Shown here in pieces: positions 8,048-16,144 of a DNA stretch of 64,000 nt. Positions within the stretch are counted from its first letter, which is position 1; each line of letters begins with the position of its first letter. Under the pieces are notes generated by a model. The model made no database searches and had not been told where the DNA came from. It saw nothing but the letters and a program-made list of their open reading frames with translations. The stretch is from an uncultured Holophaga sp. (GTDB taxonomy: Bacteria; Acidobacteriota; Holophagae; Holophagales; Holophagaceae): the NCBI RefSeq assembly GCF_963677305.1, contig NZ_OY781925.1:3500783-3564782 (forward strand), given 5' to 3'. Made by a program: the position numbers and the translations under genes.

Positions 8048-9277
8048 ATGGCGCACGAGTCCCTCTCCATCCCCCTCCTGGTCGCCGGATGCGGCCTCCT
8101 CTTCTTCATTGGGCATGGCTTTGAGCAGGTCTTCAGGCGCTACCGGGTGCCCGACGTACTCCTCCTGATCCTCCTGGGTCTCCTGATCGGGCCTGGCATA
8201 GGATGGATCACCCCTACCGGCAACAGCTCCATCGAACACCTCTTCGGACACATCGCCCTGATTGTCATTCTCTTCCACGGCGGCCTGGACTTGAGTCTCA
8301 GGGACCTCCGGGCCCATGCCTTCTCGGCTGGCCGAATCGCCATGGGGCTCCTGGTGGCCACTACGGTCCTCGTAGCCCTGCTGGCCCACTTCGCCTTCGG
8401 GCGCCCCTGGTCCGCCTCCTGGCTCATCGGCCTGGTGCTGGCCCCCCTGGCTGCCACCGTCGCCCTGCCGCTCTTGGAGCACCTGCCCTTCTCGCCGCAG
8501 ATGCGCAGCATCATCACCATCGAGTCGGCCCTGGGCGACGTGGCCGCCATCGTGGCCGTCCTGAGCCTCTCCCAGGCCCTGGTTTCCAGGGAGGCGGACA
8601 TCGGGCTCTCCATCGGCCGCTTCGTGGCCGCCCTCGGTGGGGCCGCCATCATCGGATCCGTGGCCGCCCTGTTAGGCTCCATGGTCCTCTCAAGGCTCCA
8701 GGCCCTCGCCAAGATGGGCTTCGCTTCGGAGGCCATGCTCCTGGTGGTGGCGGGGCTCACGGAGTGGATGGGCTTCAGCGGCGCCATCGCCGCCTTGGCC
8801 TATGGCATCGTCTTCCGCAACCTCGACGAGATCGCCCCCAAGCTCCTGCCCGCCCAGTTCAAGGGCCTTGAGGGGCTCACCCCCAACGAGTCCGCCCTGC
8901 TCCACGAAGCCGTCTTCATCCTCAAAGTGACCTTCTTCTGCTACCTGGGCACCCTCCTGGGCATCCATGACCTGAGGATCCTGGGGGCCGGGCTGGCTGC
9001 TGCCCTGCTGGTCATGCTCCTGCGGGTCGCCTGGTTCCGCTATGCCGTCGGGGGCGGGGCCGAGGTCCGGGAGCGGCTGATGGGAGGCGTCCTCTGCGGA
9101 CGGGGCCTCAGCAGCGCCGTCCTGGCTGCCATCCCCCTGGAGCTGGGCCTGCCCGAGGGGGCCTGGATCCGGGATGTGGCCTTCGTGGTGATCCTCATCT
9201 CCAATATCCTCACCGGTGCCGGGGTCATCCTCGTCGCCCGGAGGAGGCCCCTGCCGGTGGAAGGCAGCGGGGCCTGA
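8048..9277 (+). CDS. Cation:proton antiporter (CPA1/NhaP-like membrane protein)
   Basis: The 409-residue protein consists of about 12 hydrophobic segments with RYRVPDVLLLILLGLLIGP near residue 30 (the dimerisation/TM2 pattern of CPA antiporters) and LFHGGLDLSL. An unwound-helix ESALGDVAAIVAVL at about 160, with the ion-binding Asp, is the key CPA motif. The ATG at 8048 is preceded by GATGAGG. There is no C-terminal TrkA domain, unlike KefB-type proteins. It exchanges Na+ or K+ for H+ across the inner membrane. It is intact although both flanks contain broken genes. Confidence 0.85.
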   Translation: MAHESLSIPLLVAGCGLLFFIGHGFEQVFRRYRVPDVLLLILLGLLIGPGIGWITPTGNSSIEHLFGHIALIVILFHGGLDLSLRDLRAHAFSAGRIAMGLLVATTVLVALLAHFAFGRPWSASWLIGLVLAPLAATVALPLLEHLPFSPQMRSIITIESALGDVAAIVAVLSLSQALVSREADIGLSIGRFVAALGGAAIIGSVAALLGSMVLSRLQALAKMGFASEAMLLVVAGLTEWMGFSGAIAALAYGIVFRNLDEIAPKLLPAQFKGLEGLTPNESALLHEAVFILKVTFFCYLGTLLGIHDLRILGAGLAAALLVMLLRVAWFRYAVGGGAEVRERLMGGVLCGRGLSSAVLAAIPLELGLPEGAWIRDVAFVVILISNILTGAGVILVARRRPLPVEGSGA

Positions 9278-9371
9278 GCTGGCCCGCCAGGCCACCCTCA
9301 TCCCACCCAGACCCTCACCCCAGGAATCCGCCCGCATCCGGCCCATGGACTTCGCAACCTGCTAATCCCGG

Positions 9372-9563
9372 GTGAGACAGGATCCCGTGACCCTATTCAT
9401 GTTCAGGGTCATGTGCGACCTGCCCGAGGGCACGGCCGCCTTCAGGAACCTCACAGGAGATGCCCGGGAGTGCTTCCTGATGACCCCCAAGGTGATCTCA
9501 GATCCGGGCTATGCCAATCCCTTCTACTGGTCACCCTTCATCGTGCTCTCACCGGGCTGGTAG
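9372..9563 (+). pseudogene. C-terminal remnant of a CHAT-domain protein
   Basis: The open frame (GTG start, 63 codons) ends in SDPGYANPFYWSPFIVLSPGW. The segment HP/NP-x-YW-[AS]-PF-h-h-h-G is the characteristic last strand of CHAT (caspase-like) domains, preceded as usual by a helix. The catalytic His and Cys would lie about 200 residues upstream, where the antiporter gene now sits, so this is a stump. Its 3' end overlaps the convergent tetR gene by 40 bp. Confidence 0.45.
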
Positions 9564-10120
9564 CCGAGCACGGAGAGGACCAGCTGAGCCTGGTGCCCGA
9601 GGAGCTCCCGGAGCTCCTCGGGGGAGGTCAGGGTGGCCCGGAAGCCATGGATCACCGCACCCAGGAGGCGGGCCAGCTCCGCCGGGTCGGCCATGGGAAA
9701 GCGCGCCTTGCCCACAGCTTCCTCCAGCACCTTGGCGATCTCCGCCTCGAAGGCGCCAGAGCAGGCCCGGATCCGCTCCCGGGCGAAAGTCAGGCAGGCA
9801 TCCATGTCTTCCTGGGCGTCGGGCATGGACCAGATCTTCTCGAAGGGACGGAAGACCCAGAGCTCCATGATGAGCATGAGCTTGTCCCGGGGGTTCCCGC
9901 AGGAGGGGATCCCCTCCCGGATCTCATCGAGGATCCGGTCATTGAAGAACTGGACGGCACCCTCGAAGACCTTCTCCTTGGAACAGTAGCGCAAATAGAG
10001 CGCGGGCCTGGAAATGCCCGCGGCCTGGGCCAGGTCCCCCATGGTCGTGCGACGGAAGCCGTAGCGTCCGAAGACCTCGACCGCCGCTTGGAGGATCTGG
10101 TTGTCTCGTTCATCTGCCAT
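9524..10120 (-). CDS. TetR/AcrR-family transcriptional repressor
   Basis: The 198-residue protein has an N-terminal helix-turn-helix typical of TetR: ILQAAVEVFGRYGFRRTTMGDLAQAAGISRPALYLRYCSKEKVF at about residues 8-51. An all-helical ligand/dimerisation domain follows. I place the start at the ATG at 10120, because TetR proteins normally begin just before this helix. Longer in-frame starts run through the operator. No Shine-Dalgarno precedes this ATG, and a promoter within the operator would start transcription at the ATG itself, so leaderless expression is possible. It faces the RND efflux operon and very likely represses both that operon and itself. Confidence 0.88.
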   Translation of the reverse strand: MADERDNQILQAAVEVFGRYGFRRTTMGDLAQAAGISRPALYLRYCSKEKVFEGAVQFFNDRILDEIREGIPSCGNPRDKLMLIMELWVFRPFEKIWSMPDAQEDMDACLTFARERIRACSGAFEAEIAKVLEEAVGKARFPMADPAELARLLGAVIHGFRATLTSPEELRELLGHQAQLVLSVLGYQPGESTMKGDQ

Positions 10121-10129
10121 GAGATAAAG

Positions 10130-10156
10130 TTTGACAAATTTTGTCATTTTGTCAAA
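10130..10156. promoter_or_regulatory. TetR operator with overlapping divergent -35 boxes
   Basis: A perfect inverted repeat TGACAAA-T-TTTGTCA occupies 10132-10146. A second copy of TTTTGTCA follows immediately (10147-10154), extending to TTTGACAA...TTGTCAAA (10130-10156), so there are three half-sites. The block contains perfect TTGACA -35 hexamers in both directions (plus 10131-10136; minus 10155-10150). A repressor bound here would block both the efflux operon and tetR. Confidence 0.75.
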
Positions 10157-10378
10157 CATGGTCGGTATGACGAATGCGGTCATGACACCAGAGCGCCACA
10201 CCCAGGCCCGACCAGACCCGGGCCCGGGCTTTTGGCGTGTCCGGGGCGACCGCTGGCGCATACCCCGGCCCCAGGACCGGCGGAGGCGCTACGCTACGGC
10301 ATCCGTATGGACCGCAATGACGGGAGGCGACCCCACGGTGGGAGCCGCACCCATGGGAACTGAAGCAGGGAGGAATGC

Positions 10379-11539
10379 ATGATGTTCAACCGCAACGCGA
10401 CCTGGCTGGGAACGACCGGCCTCCTGGGGGTCGGGATCCTGCTGACCGGATGCAAGACCACTCCGCCTCCCCGTCCCCCCATGGAGGTCTCCTTCCAGAC
10501 CATCCAGCCCCAGGCCATCACGCTGACCACCGAGCTGCCGGGGCGCACCGCCCCCTTCCTGGTGGCCGAGATCCGGCCCCAGGTGAATGGCATCATCCTC
10601 AAGCGCGCCTTCCAGGAAGGCTCTGATGTGAAGGCGGGGAGCGTCCTTTACCAGATCGATCCCGCCCCCTACCAGGCAGCGGTCGCCCAGGCCCAGGCCA
10701 CCTTGGCGCAGGCCGAAGCGACCCTGCCCTCCCTCACCGCCCGGGCCGAACGCTCGAAGAAGCTGGCTGGGGTCCACGCCGTGGGACAACAGGAGGCCGA
10801 TGAGGCCGAAGCGGCCCGCCTTCAGGGCGCTGCCAATGTGGCCGCTGCCAAGGCGGCCCTGGAGAGTGCCCGGATCAACCTGGCCCACACCCCCATCACC
10901 GCCCCCATCTCCGGACGGGTCGGGATGTCCGCCGTGACCGTGGGCGCCCTGGTCACCGCCTACCAGGCCACCTCCCTGGCCACCGTCCAGCAGCTGGACC
11001 CCATCTATGTCGATGTCACCCAGTCCAGCACGGACCTCCTCAAGCTCCGCCGGAGCCTGGAGAGCGGTCGGATCAAGAACGGCAGCGGCGAGCGTAAGGT
11101 CAAGCTCATCCTGGAGGACGGCACCCCGTACCCCCTGGAGGGCAAGCTCCAGTTCAGGGATGTGACCGTGGATGCCTCCACCGGTGCGGTGACCCTCCGC
11201 ATGGTCTTCCCCAACCCCAAGCATGTGCTCCTGCCGGGCATGTATGTCCGGACTGTGGTCGAGGAGGGCGTGAACGAGCAGGCCATCCTGGCCCTCCAGC
11301 AGGGGGTCACCCGGGACCTCAAGGGCAATCCTGTGGCCATGGTCCTGACCCCGGACAACAAGGTCGAGCAGCGCACCCTCACCGTGGACCGCACCATGGG
11401 CGACAAGTGGCTGGTGACCAGTGGGCTCCAGGCCGGAGACCGGCTCATCGTGGAAGGTTTGCAGAAGATCCGCCCCGGCATGCCCGTGAAGGCCACGCCC
11501 TTCCAGCCCCAGGCCGCCACCCCGGCTCCGGGCAAGTAG
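10379..11539 (+). CDS. RND efflux periplasmic adaptor lipoprotein (AcrA/MexA type)
   Basis: The 386-residue protein begins with a signal peptide ending in the lipobox LLTG-C near residue 25. It then has the adaptor order: beta-barrel strand, lipoyl half PFLVAEIRPQVNGII, a hairpin of coiled alpha-helices (about 100-170, rich in Ala/Glu/Gln), the second lipoyl half ITAPISGRVG, and membrane-proximal beta domains. GGGAGG lies 5-8 bp before the paired ATG codons at 10379/10382. It bridges the inner-membrane pump and the outer-membrane channel encoded just downstream. Expression is probably controlled by the divergent TetR. Confidence 0.93.
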   Translation: MMFNRNATWLGTTGLLGVGILLTGCKTTPPPRPPMEVSFQTIQPQAITLTTELPGRTAPFLVAEIRPQVNGIILKRAFQEGSDVKAGSVLYQIDPAPYQAAVAQAQATLAQAEATLPSLTARAERSKKLAGVHAVGQQEADEAEAARLQGAANVAAAKAALESARINLAHTPITAPISGRVGMSAVTVGALVTAYQATSLATVQQLDPIYVDVTQSSTDLLKLRRSLESGRIKNGSGERKVKLILEDGTPYPLEGKLQFRDVTVDASTGAVTLRMVFPNPKHVLLPGMYVRTVVEEGVNEQAILALQQGVTRDLKGNPVAMVLTPDNKVEQRTLTVDRTMGDKWLVTSGLQAGDRLIVEGLQKIRPGMPVKATPFQPQAATPAPGK

Positions 11540-11548
11540 GGAGTCCCC

Positions 11549-14500
11549 ATGTCGGCATTCTTCCTCAAACGACCGGTCTTCGCCTGGGTCATCGCCATCG
11601 CGATGATGATCCTGGGCTGCCTGTCCATCTATTTCCTGCCCGTCTCGCAGTATCCGCCCATCGCCCCGCCTTCCATCTCGGTATCGGCCACCTACCCCGG
11701 CGCCTCGGCCAAGACCGTCGAGGACAGCGTGGTCCAGATGATCGAGCAGAAGATGACGGGTCTGGACAACATGATCTACATGTATTCCACCAGCGATTCC
11801 GCGGGCAATGGCCAGGTGACCCTGACCTTCGCCCCCGGGACCGACCCTGACATGGCCTGGGCCAAGGTGCAGAACAAGCTGCAGCTCGCCCTGCCCTCCC
11901 TGCCCGATGTGGTCCAGCAGCGGGGCGTCACGGTGGCCAAGTCCACCCGCAACTACCTGATCATCGTCGGCATCACCACCGCCGACGGGAGCATGGACAA
12001 CGCGACCCTCAACGACTACGCCACGACGAAGTTGCAATCCTCCATCGCCCGCGTCGAGGGCGTGGGCGAGGTGACCATCTTCGGCACCGGCCTCTCCATG
12101 CGGATCTGGTTCGATCCCGACAAGCTCACCCAGTACGGGATGACGCCTACCGATGTGGCCACCGCCGTGGGTGCCTACAACGTGGAAGTCTCCGCAGGTC
12201 AGCTGGGCGGCGCCCCCGCGGTGCCCGGGCAACGCATGAACGCCTCCATCCTGGTGCAGTCCATGCTCACCACCCCGGACGAGTTCGCCAATATCCCCGT
12301 GCGCACCAATGCGGATGGATCTGTGGTCCGGGTCCGGGACATCGGCCGCACCGAGCTGGCCTCTGAGTCCTCCGACATGCGCATGGCCTATAACGGCCGG
12401 GCCGCGGGCATGATCGCCATCAAGCTGGCCTCCGGGGCCAATGCCCTGCAGACCGCCGACCGGGTGAAGGCCAAGATGGCCGAGCTCTCGACCTACTTCC
12501 CCAAGGGGATGGAGGTGGTCTACCCCTATGACACCACCCCCTTCGTCCGGGTGGCGGTCCACGAGGTCATCAAGACCCTCATCGAAGCCATCATCCTGGT
12601 CTTCCTGGTGATGTACGTCTTCATGGGCAACCTCAGGGCGACCCTCATCCCCACCATCGCGGTGCCTGTGGTGCTCCTGGGCACCTTCGGGGTCCTGGCG
12701 CTCTTCGGCTACTCCATCAACATGCTGACCATGTTCGCCATGGTCCTGGCCATCGGCCTCCTGGTCGATGACGCCATTGTGGTGGTGGAGAACGTCGAGC
12801 GCATCATGAGCGAGGAGGGGCTCCCACCCTGGGAGGCCACAGCCAAGTCCATGAAGGAGATCAGCAGCGCCCTCATCGGCATCGGTCTGGTGCTGGCGGC
12901 GGTCTTCGGCCCCATGGCCTTCTTCCCCGGCTCCACCGGCGTCATCTACCGCCAGTTCTCGGTGACGGTGGTGGCCTCCATGCTCCTCTCGGTGGTGGTC
13001 GCCCTGATCCTCACCCCGGTGCTCTGCGCCAGCATCCTCAAGCCCGTTGAGAAGGGGCACGAGGCTGCCGAGACCGGGATCAAGCTCCTGAGGCCCTTCT
13101 TCCTCTGGTTCGACCGCCAGTTCTACCGGGTCCGGACCTTCTACCTGGGCTGGGTGACCCGGATCCTGGGCAAAAAGGCCCGCTACGGGGTGATCTTCAT
13201 CCTGATCGTCGCGGCCATGGGCTTCTTCTACAAGCGCATGCCCACCGGCTACCTGCCCGATGAGGACCAGGGATCGATCATGGCCATCGTCCAGCTCCCC
13301 GTGGGTTCCACCCTGGAGCAGACCGAGGCGGTCCTCGCCCGGGTGCGCAAGCACTTCCTGGAGGACCAGAAGGATGCCGTGGCCTCCTGCATGACCGGTG
13401 CGGGCATGAGCTTCGCTGGCAGCGGCCAGAACCAGGCCATGGTCTTCGTCCACCTCAAGGACTGGGACCTGCGCCAGAAGCCCGGGCTCCGCGCCAAGGA
13501 TGTGGCCGGCAAGGCCATGATGGCCCTGGGCGGCATGAAGGACGCCATCTTCATCTGCTTCCCCCCGCCCCCCGTCATCGAGCTGGGCACGGCCACCGGC
13601 TTCGACTACATGCTCCAGGACCGGGGTGACCTGGGACACCTGGGCCTCACCGCCGCCCAGGGACAGCTCCTGGGCATGGCTGCCCAGGACCCGCGCCTCA
13701 CCAAGGTGCGCCCCAACGGCATGGCCGACGTGCCCCAGTACAAGGTGGACATCGACTGGGGCAAGGCCGGGGCTCTGGGCGTCTCCGTCAGCGACATCCA
13801 GAACTACGTCTCCGCCGCCTTCGGCAGCAGCTACATCAACAACTTCGTCCAGGGCGGCTATGTGAAGCGGGTCTATGCCCAGGCCGATGCCTCCTTCCGC
13901 ATGAGCCCCGAGGACTTCAACCGCATCCGGGTGCGCAACAGCAAGGGCACCCTGGTGCCCCTCTCGGCCATCGCCACCGGCCACTGGATCTACGGCTCAC
14001 CCCGCCTGGAACGCTACAACGGCTTCCCTGCCCTGAACATCCAGGGTGAGGCTGCTCCCGGGCGGAGCACCGGCGAGGCCATGCTGGCCATGGAGGAACT
14101 CGTCAAGCGCCTGCCTCCTGGCGTCTCCGGCGAGTGGACGGGCCTCTCCTACCAGCAGCGCATGTCCGAGTCCCAGACGGGTCTCCTCTACGGGTTCTCC
14201 ATCGTGGTGATCTTCCTGGTGCTGGCAGCCCTCTACGAGAGCTGGACCGTGCCCATCACCGTGCTCCTCGCCCTGCCCCTGGGCGTCATCGGCGGCGTGC
14301 TGGCCACCTCCTTGCGGGGCCTCTCCAATGACGTCTACTTCCAGATCGGTCTGCTGACCGTGCTGGGTCTCACCACCAAGAACGCCATCCTGATCGTCCA
14401 GTTCGCCAAGAGCGGGGTGGAGCAGCAGGGTCTGGGACTGGTGGAGGCCACCCTGGAGGCGGCCAAGCTGCGACTCCGGCCCATCCTCATGACCTCCATC

Positions 14501-14698
14501 GCCTTCGGCTTCGGCGTGCTCCCCCTCGCCCTGGCCTCGGGAGCGGGCGCTGGAGCTCAGATGGCCATCGGCACCAGCGTGCTGGGCGGCATGATCACGG
14601 CCACCTTCCTGGCCATCCTGTTCATCCCGCTCTTCTATGTGGCGGTGGTGCAGTTCTTCAGTAGACGGAAGACCACCACTCCAGAGAAGGAGGCCTGA
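11549..14698 (+). CDS. RND multidrug efflux permease, HAE1 family (AcrB/MexB type)
   Basis: The 1049-residue protein has the full RND plan: TM1 after FLKRPVFAWVIAI, a large periplasmic loop, TM2-6, a second periplasmic loop and TM8-12. The proton-relay signature is present, with paired Asp in GLLVDDAIVVVENVERIM (TM4) and the Lys in GLTTKNAILIVQFAK (TM10). The length equals AcrB (1049). It starts 9 bp after the adaptor gene. Substrates cannot be read from sequence; drugs, detergents or bile-like compounds are usual for HAE1. Confidence 0.96.
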   Translation: MSAFFLKRPVFAWVIAIAMMILGCLSIYFLPVSQYPPIAPPSISVSATYPGASAKTVEDSVVQMIEQKMTGLDNMIYMYSTSDSAGNGQVTLTFAPGTDPDMAWAKVQNKLQLALPSLPDVVQQRGVTVAKSTRNYLIIVGITTADGSMDNATLNDYATTKLQSSIARVEGVGEVTIFGTGLSMRIWFDPDKLTQYGMTPTDVATAVGAYNVEVSAGQLGGAPAVPGQRMNASILVQSMLTTPDEFANIPVRTNADGSVVRVRDIGRTELASESSDMRMAYNGRAAGMIAIKLASGANALQTADRVKAKMAELSTYFPKGMEVVYPYDTTPFVRVAVHEVIKTLIEAIILVFLVMYVFMGNLRATLIPTIAVPVVLLGTFGVLALFGYSINMLTMFAMVLAIGLLVDDAIVVVENVERIMSEEGLPPWEATAKSMKEISSALIGIGLVLAAVFGPMAFFPGSTGVIYRQFSVTVVASMLLSVVVALILTPVLCASILKPVEKGHEAAETGIKLLRPFFLWFDRQFYRVRTFYLGWVTRILGKKARYGVIFILIVAAMGFFYKRMPTGYLPDEDQGSIMAIVQLPVGSTLEQTEAVLARVRKHFLEDQKDAVASCMTGAGMSFAGSGQNQAMVFVHLKDWDLRQKPGLRAKDVAGKAMMALGGMKDAIFICFPPPPVIELGTATGFDYMLQDRGDLGHLGLTAAQGQLLGMAAQDPRLTKVRPNGMADVPQYKVDIDWGKAGALGVSVSDIQNYVSAAFGSSYINNFVQGGYVKRVYAQADASFRMSPEDFNRIRVRNSKGTLVPLSAIATGHWIYGSPRLERYNGFPALNIQGEAAPGRSTGEAMLAMEELVKRLPPGVSGEWTGLSYQQRMSESQTGLLYGFSIVVIFLVLAALYESWTVPITVLLALPLGVIGGVLATSLRGLSNDVYFQIGLLTVLGLTTKNAILIVQFAKSGVEQQGLGLVEATLEAAKLRLRPILMTSIAFGFGVLPLALASGAGAGAQMAIGTSVLGGMITATFLAILFIPLFYVAVVQFFSRRKTTTPEKEA

Positions 14699-14700
14699 AG

Positions 14701-16086
14701 ATGAAGACCCGCATCCTGCTGCCCCTCGTCAGCCTCCTCCTGGCTGCCGGCTGCAACCTGACGCCGAAACTGGACAGGCCCCAGGCCCCCATCCCCCAGA
14801 AGTGGGATGGGGCCTCCCAGACCGCCGCCCCGGCTGAAGCAGAGCTCCACTGGAAGAACTACTTCACCGACCCCGGCATGGCCAAGGTCATCGATCTGGC
14901 TCTGGCCCGGAACCTGGACCTGCGAGTCTCCGCCCTCACCGTGGAGCAGACCCAGGCCTCCTACCGCATCCAGCGGGGCAACATCCTGCCCACCGTAGGG
15001 CTCCAGGGCACCTCCACCAACTACCGGATCTCCGAGAATCAGTCCAGCAGCGGTGAGGCCAGCATCTACCGGCAGACCACCGCCTACGCGGCGGGCCTCT
15101 CCTGGGAGCTGGACTTCTTCGGGCGCCTTCGCAGCCTCAAGGACCAGGCCCTGAACCAGTTCCTGGCCAGTGAGCAGGCCCATGTCGCCGCCGAGCTCAC
15201 CCTGGTGGGCACCGTGGCCCAGGCCTACCTCCAGTATGCCGCCGACGCCGAATGCCTTGCCCTGGCCCAGTCCACCCTCGAGGCCCAGCAGAGCACCTTC
15301 GGCATGGTCTCGAAGAGCCGCGAGGTGGGTGTGGCCTCAGAACTGGACCACAGCCAATCCAGGAGCCAGGTGGAGACAGCCCAGATCTCAGTGGCCACCT
15401 ACCGCAGGCTGGTTGCCCTGGACCGCCACAACCTGGACCTCCTGGCGGGCGGACCGGTGCCTGAGGAGTTCCTCCCCAGGAACCTCACGGCCGTGGGCGA
15501 ACTCAGGGATGTCCGGGCTGGCCTGCCTTCCGATGTCCTCCTCAACCGCCCCGACATCCTCAACGCCGAGTACCAGCTCAAGGCAGCCAATGCCAATATC
15601 GGAGTCGCCCGGGCAGCCTTCTTCCCCAGCATCAGCCTCACCGCAGGGCTGGGCTCCATGAGCCCTCAGGTCTCGGGCCTCTTCCAGTCCGGCACCCGGA
15701 CCTGGCTCTTCACCCCCACGGTGCAGATCCCCCTCTTCTCCGGGGGATCCCTGTGGGCCAACCTGAAGGTCTCCAAGGTGGGCCGTGAGATCGCCGTGGC
15801 CCAGTATCAGAAGGCGATCCAGTCCGGCTTCCGCGAGGTCGCTGATGGCCTGGTGACCCGCGAGTCCCTGGTGGAGCAGCTGAAGACCCAGCGGGCCCTG
15901 GTGCAGTCACTGGACACGGCCTACCAGCTCTCCAAGGCCCGCTACGAGGCGGGCATCGACAGCTACCTGACCGTCCTCGTGGCCCAGCGCTCCCTCTTCA
16001 GCGCCCAGCAGGCCCTGGTGTCCACCCTCCTGGCCCAGCAGGCCAACCAAGTCACCCTCTACAAGGCCCTGGGAGGACAGATGTAG
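14701..16086 (+). CDS. Outer-membrane efflux channel lipoprotein (OprM/NodT, TolC superfamily)
   Basis: The 461-residue protein has a lipobox LLAAG-C near residue 18 and two homologous outer-membrane-efflux halves. Features include WKNYFTDPGMAKVIDLALARNLDLRVSAL, GLSWELDFFGRLRSLKD and LLNRPDILNAEYQLKAANANIGVARAAFFPSISL, the last being the classical NodT/OprM signature. It begins 2 bp after the permease stop and completes the tripartite pump. Confidence 0.94.
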   Translation: MKTRILLPLVSLLLAAGCNLTPKLDRPQAPIPQKWDGASQTAAPAEAELHWKNYFTDPGMAKVIDLALARNLDLRVSALTVEQTQASYRIQRGNILPTVGLQGTSTNYRISENQSSSGEASIYRQTTAYAAGLSWELDFFGRLRSLKDQALNQFLASEQAHVAAELTLVGTVAQAYLQYAADAECLALAQSTLEAQQSTFGMVSKSREVGVASELDHSQSRSQVETAQISVATYRRLVALDRHNLDLLAGGPVPEEFLPRNLTAVGELRDVRAGLPSDVLLNRPDILNAEYQLKAANANIGVARAAFFPSISLTAGLGSMSPQVSGLFQSGTRTWLFTPTVQIPLFSGGSLWANLKVSKVGREIAVAQYQKAIQSGFREVADGLVTRESLVEQLKTQRALVQSLDTAYQLSKARYEAGIDSYLTVLVAQRSLFSAQQALVSTLLAQQANQVTLYKALGGQM

Positions 16087-16112
16087 TCCAAAAAGATAGA
16101 CTTGCATGCAGG

Positions 16113-16144
16113 AAATGACCCCGGACTGCCGGGGTCATTTTCTA
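16113..16144. terminator. Rho-independent terminator, bidirectional
   Basis: A 12-bp perfect stem AAATGACCCCGG/CCGGGGTCATTT (16113-16124 with 16129-16140) encloses ACTG and continues into TTCT. It terminates the RND operon, and its 3' arm overlaps the last codons of the convergent MFS gene. Confidence 0.85.

Noticed and set aside
10289..13984. A 1231-codon open frame on the minus strand opposite the efflux genes
   Set aside because: It is a shadow of GC-rich codons: the sequence is full of His/Gly/Asp/Glu with no domain, and it lies antisense to clear AcrA/AcrB-type genes.
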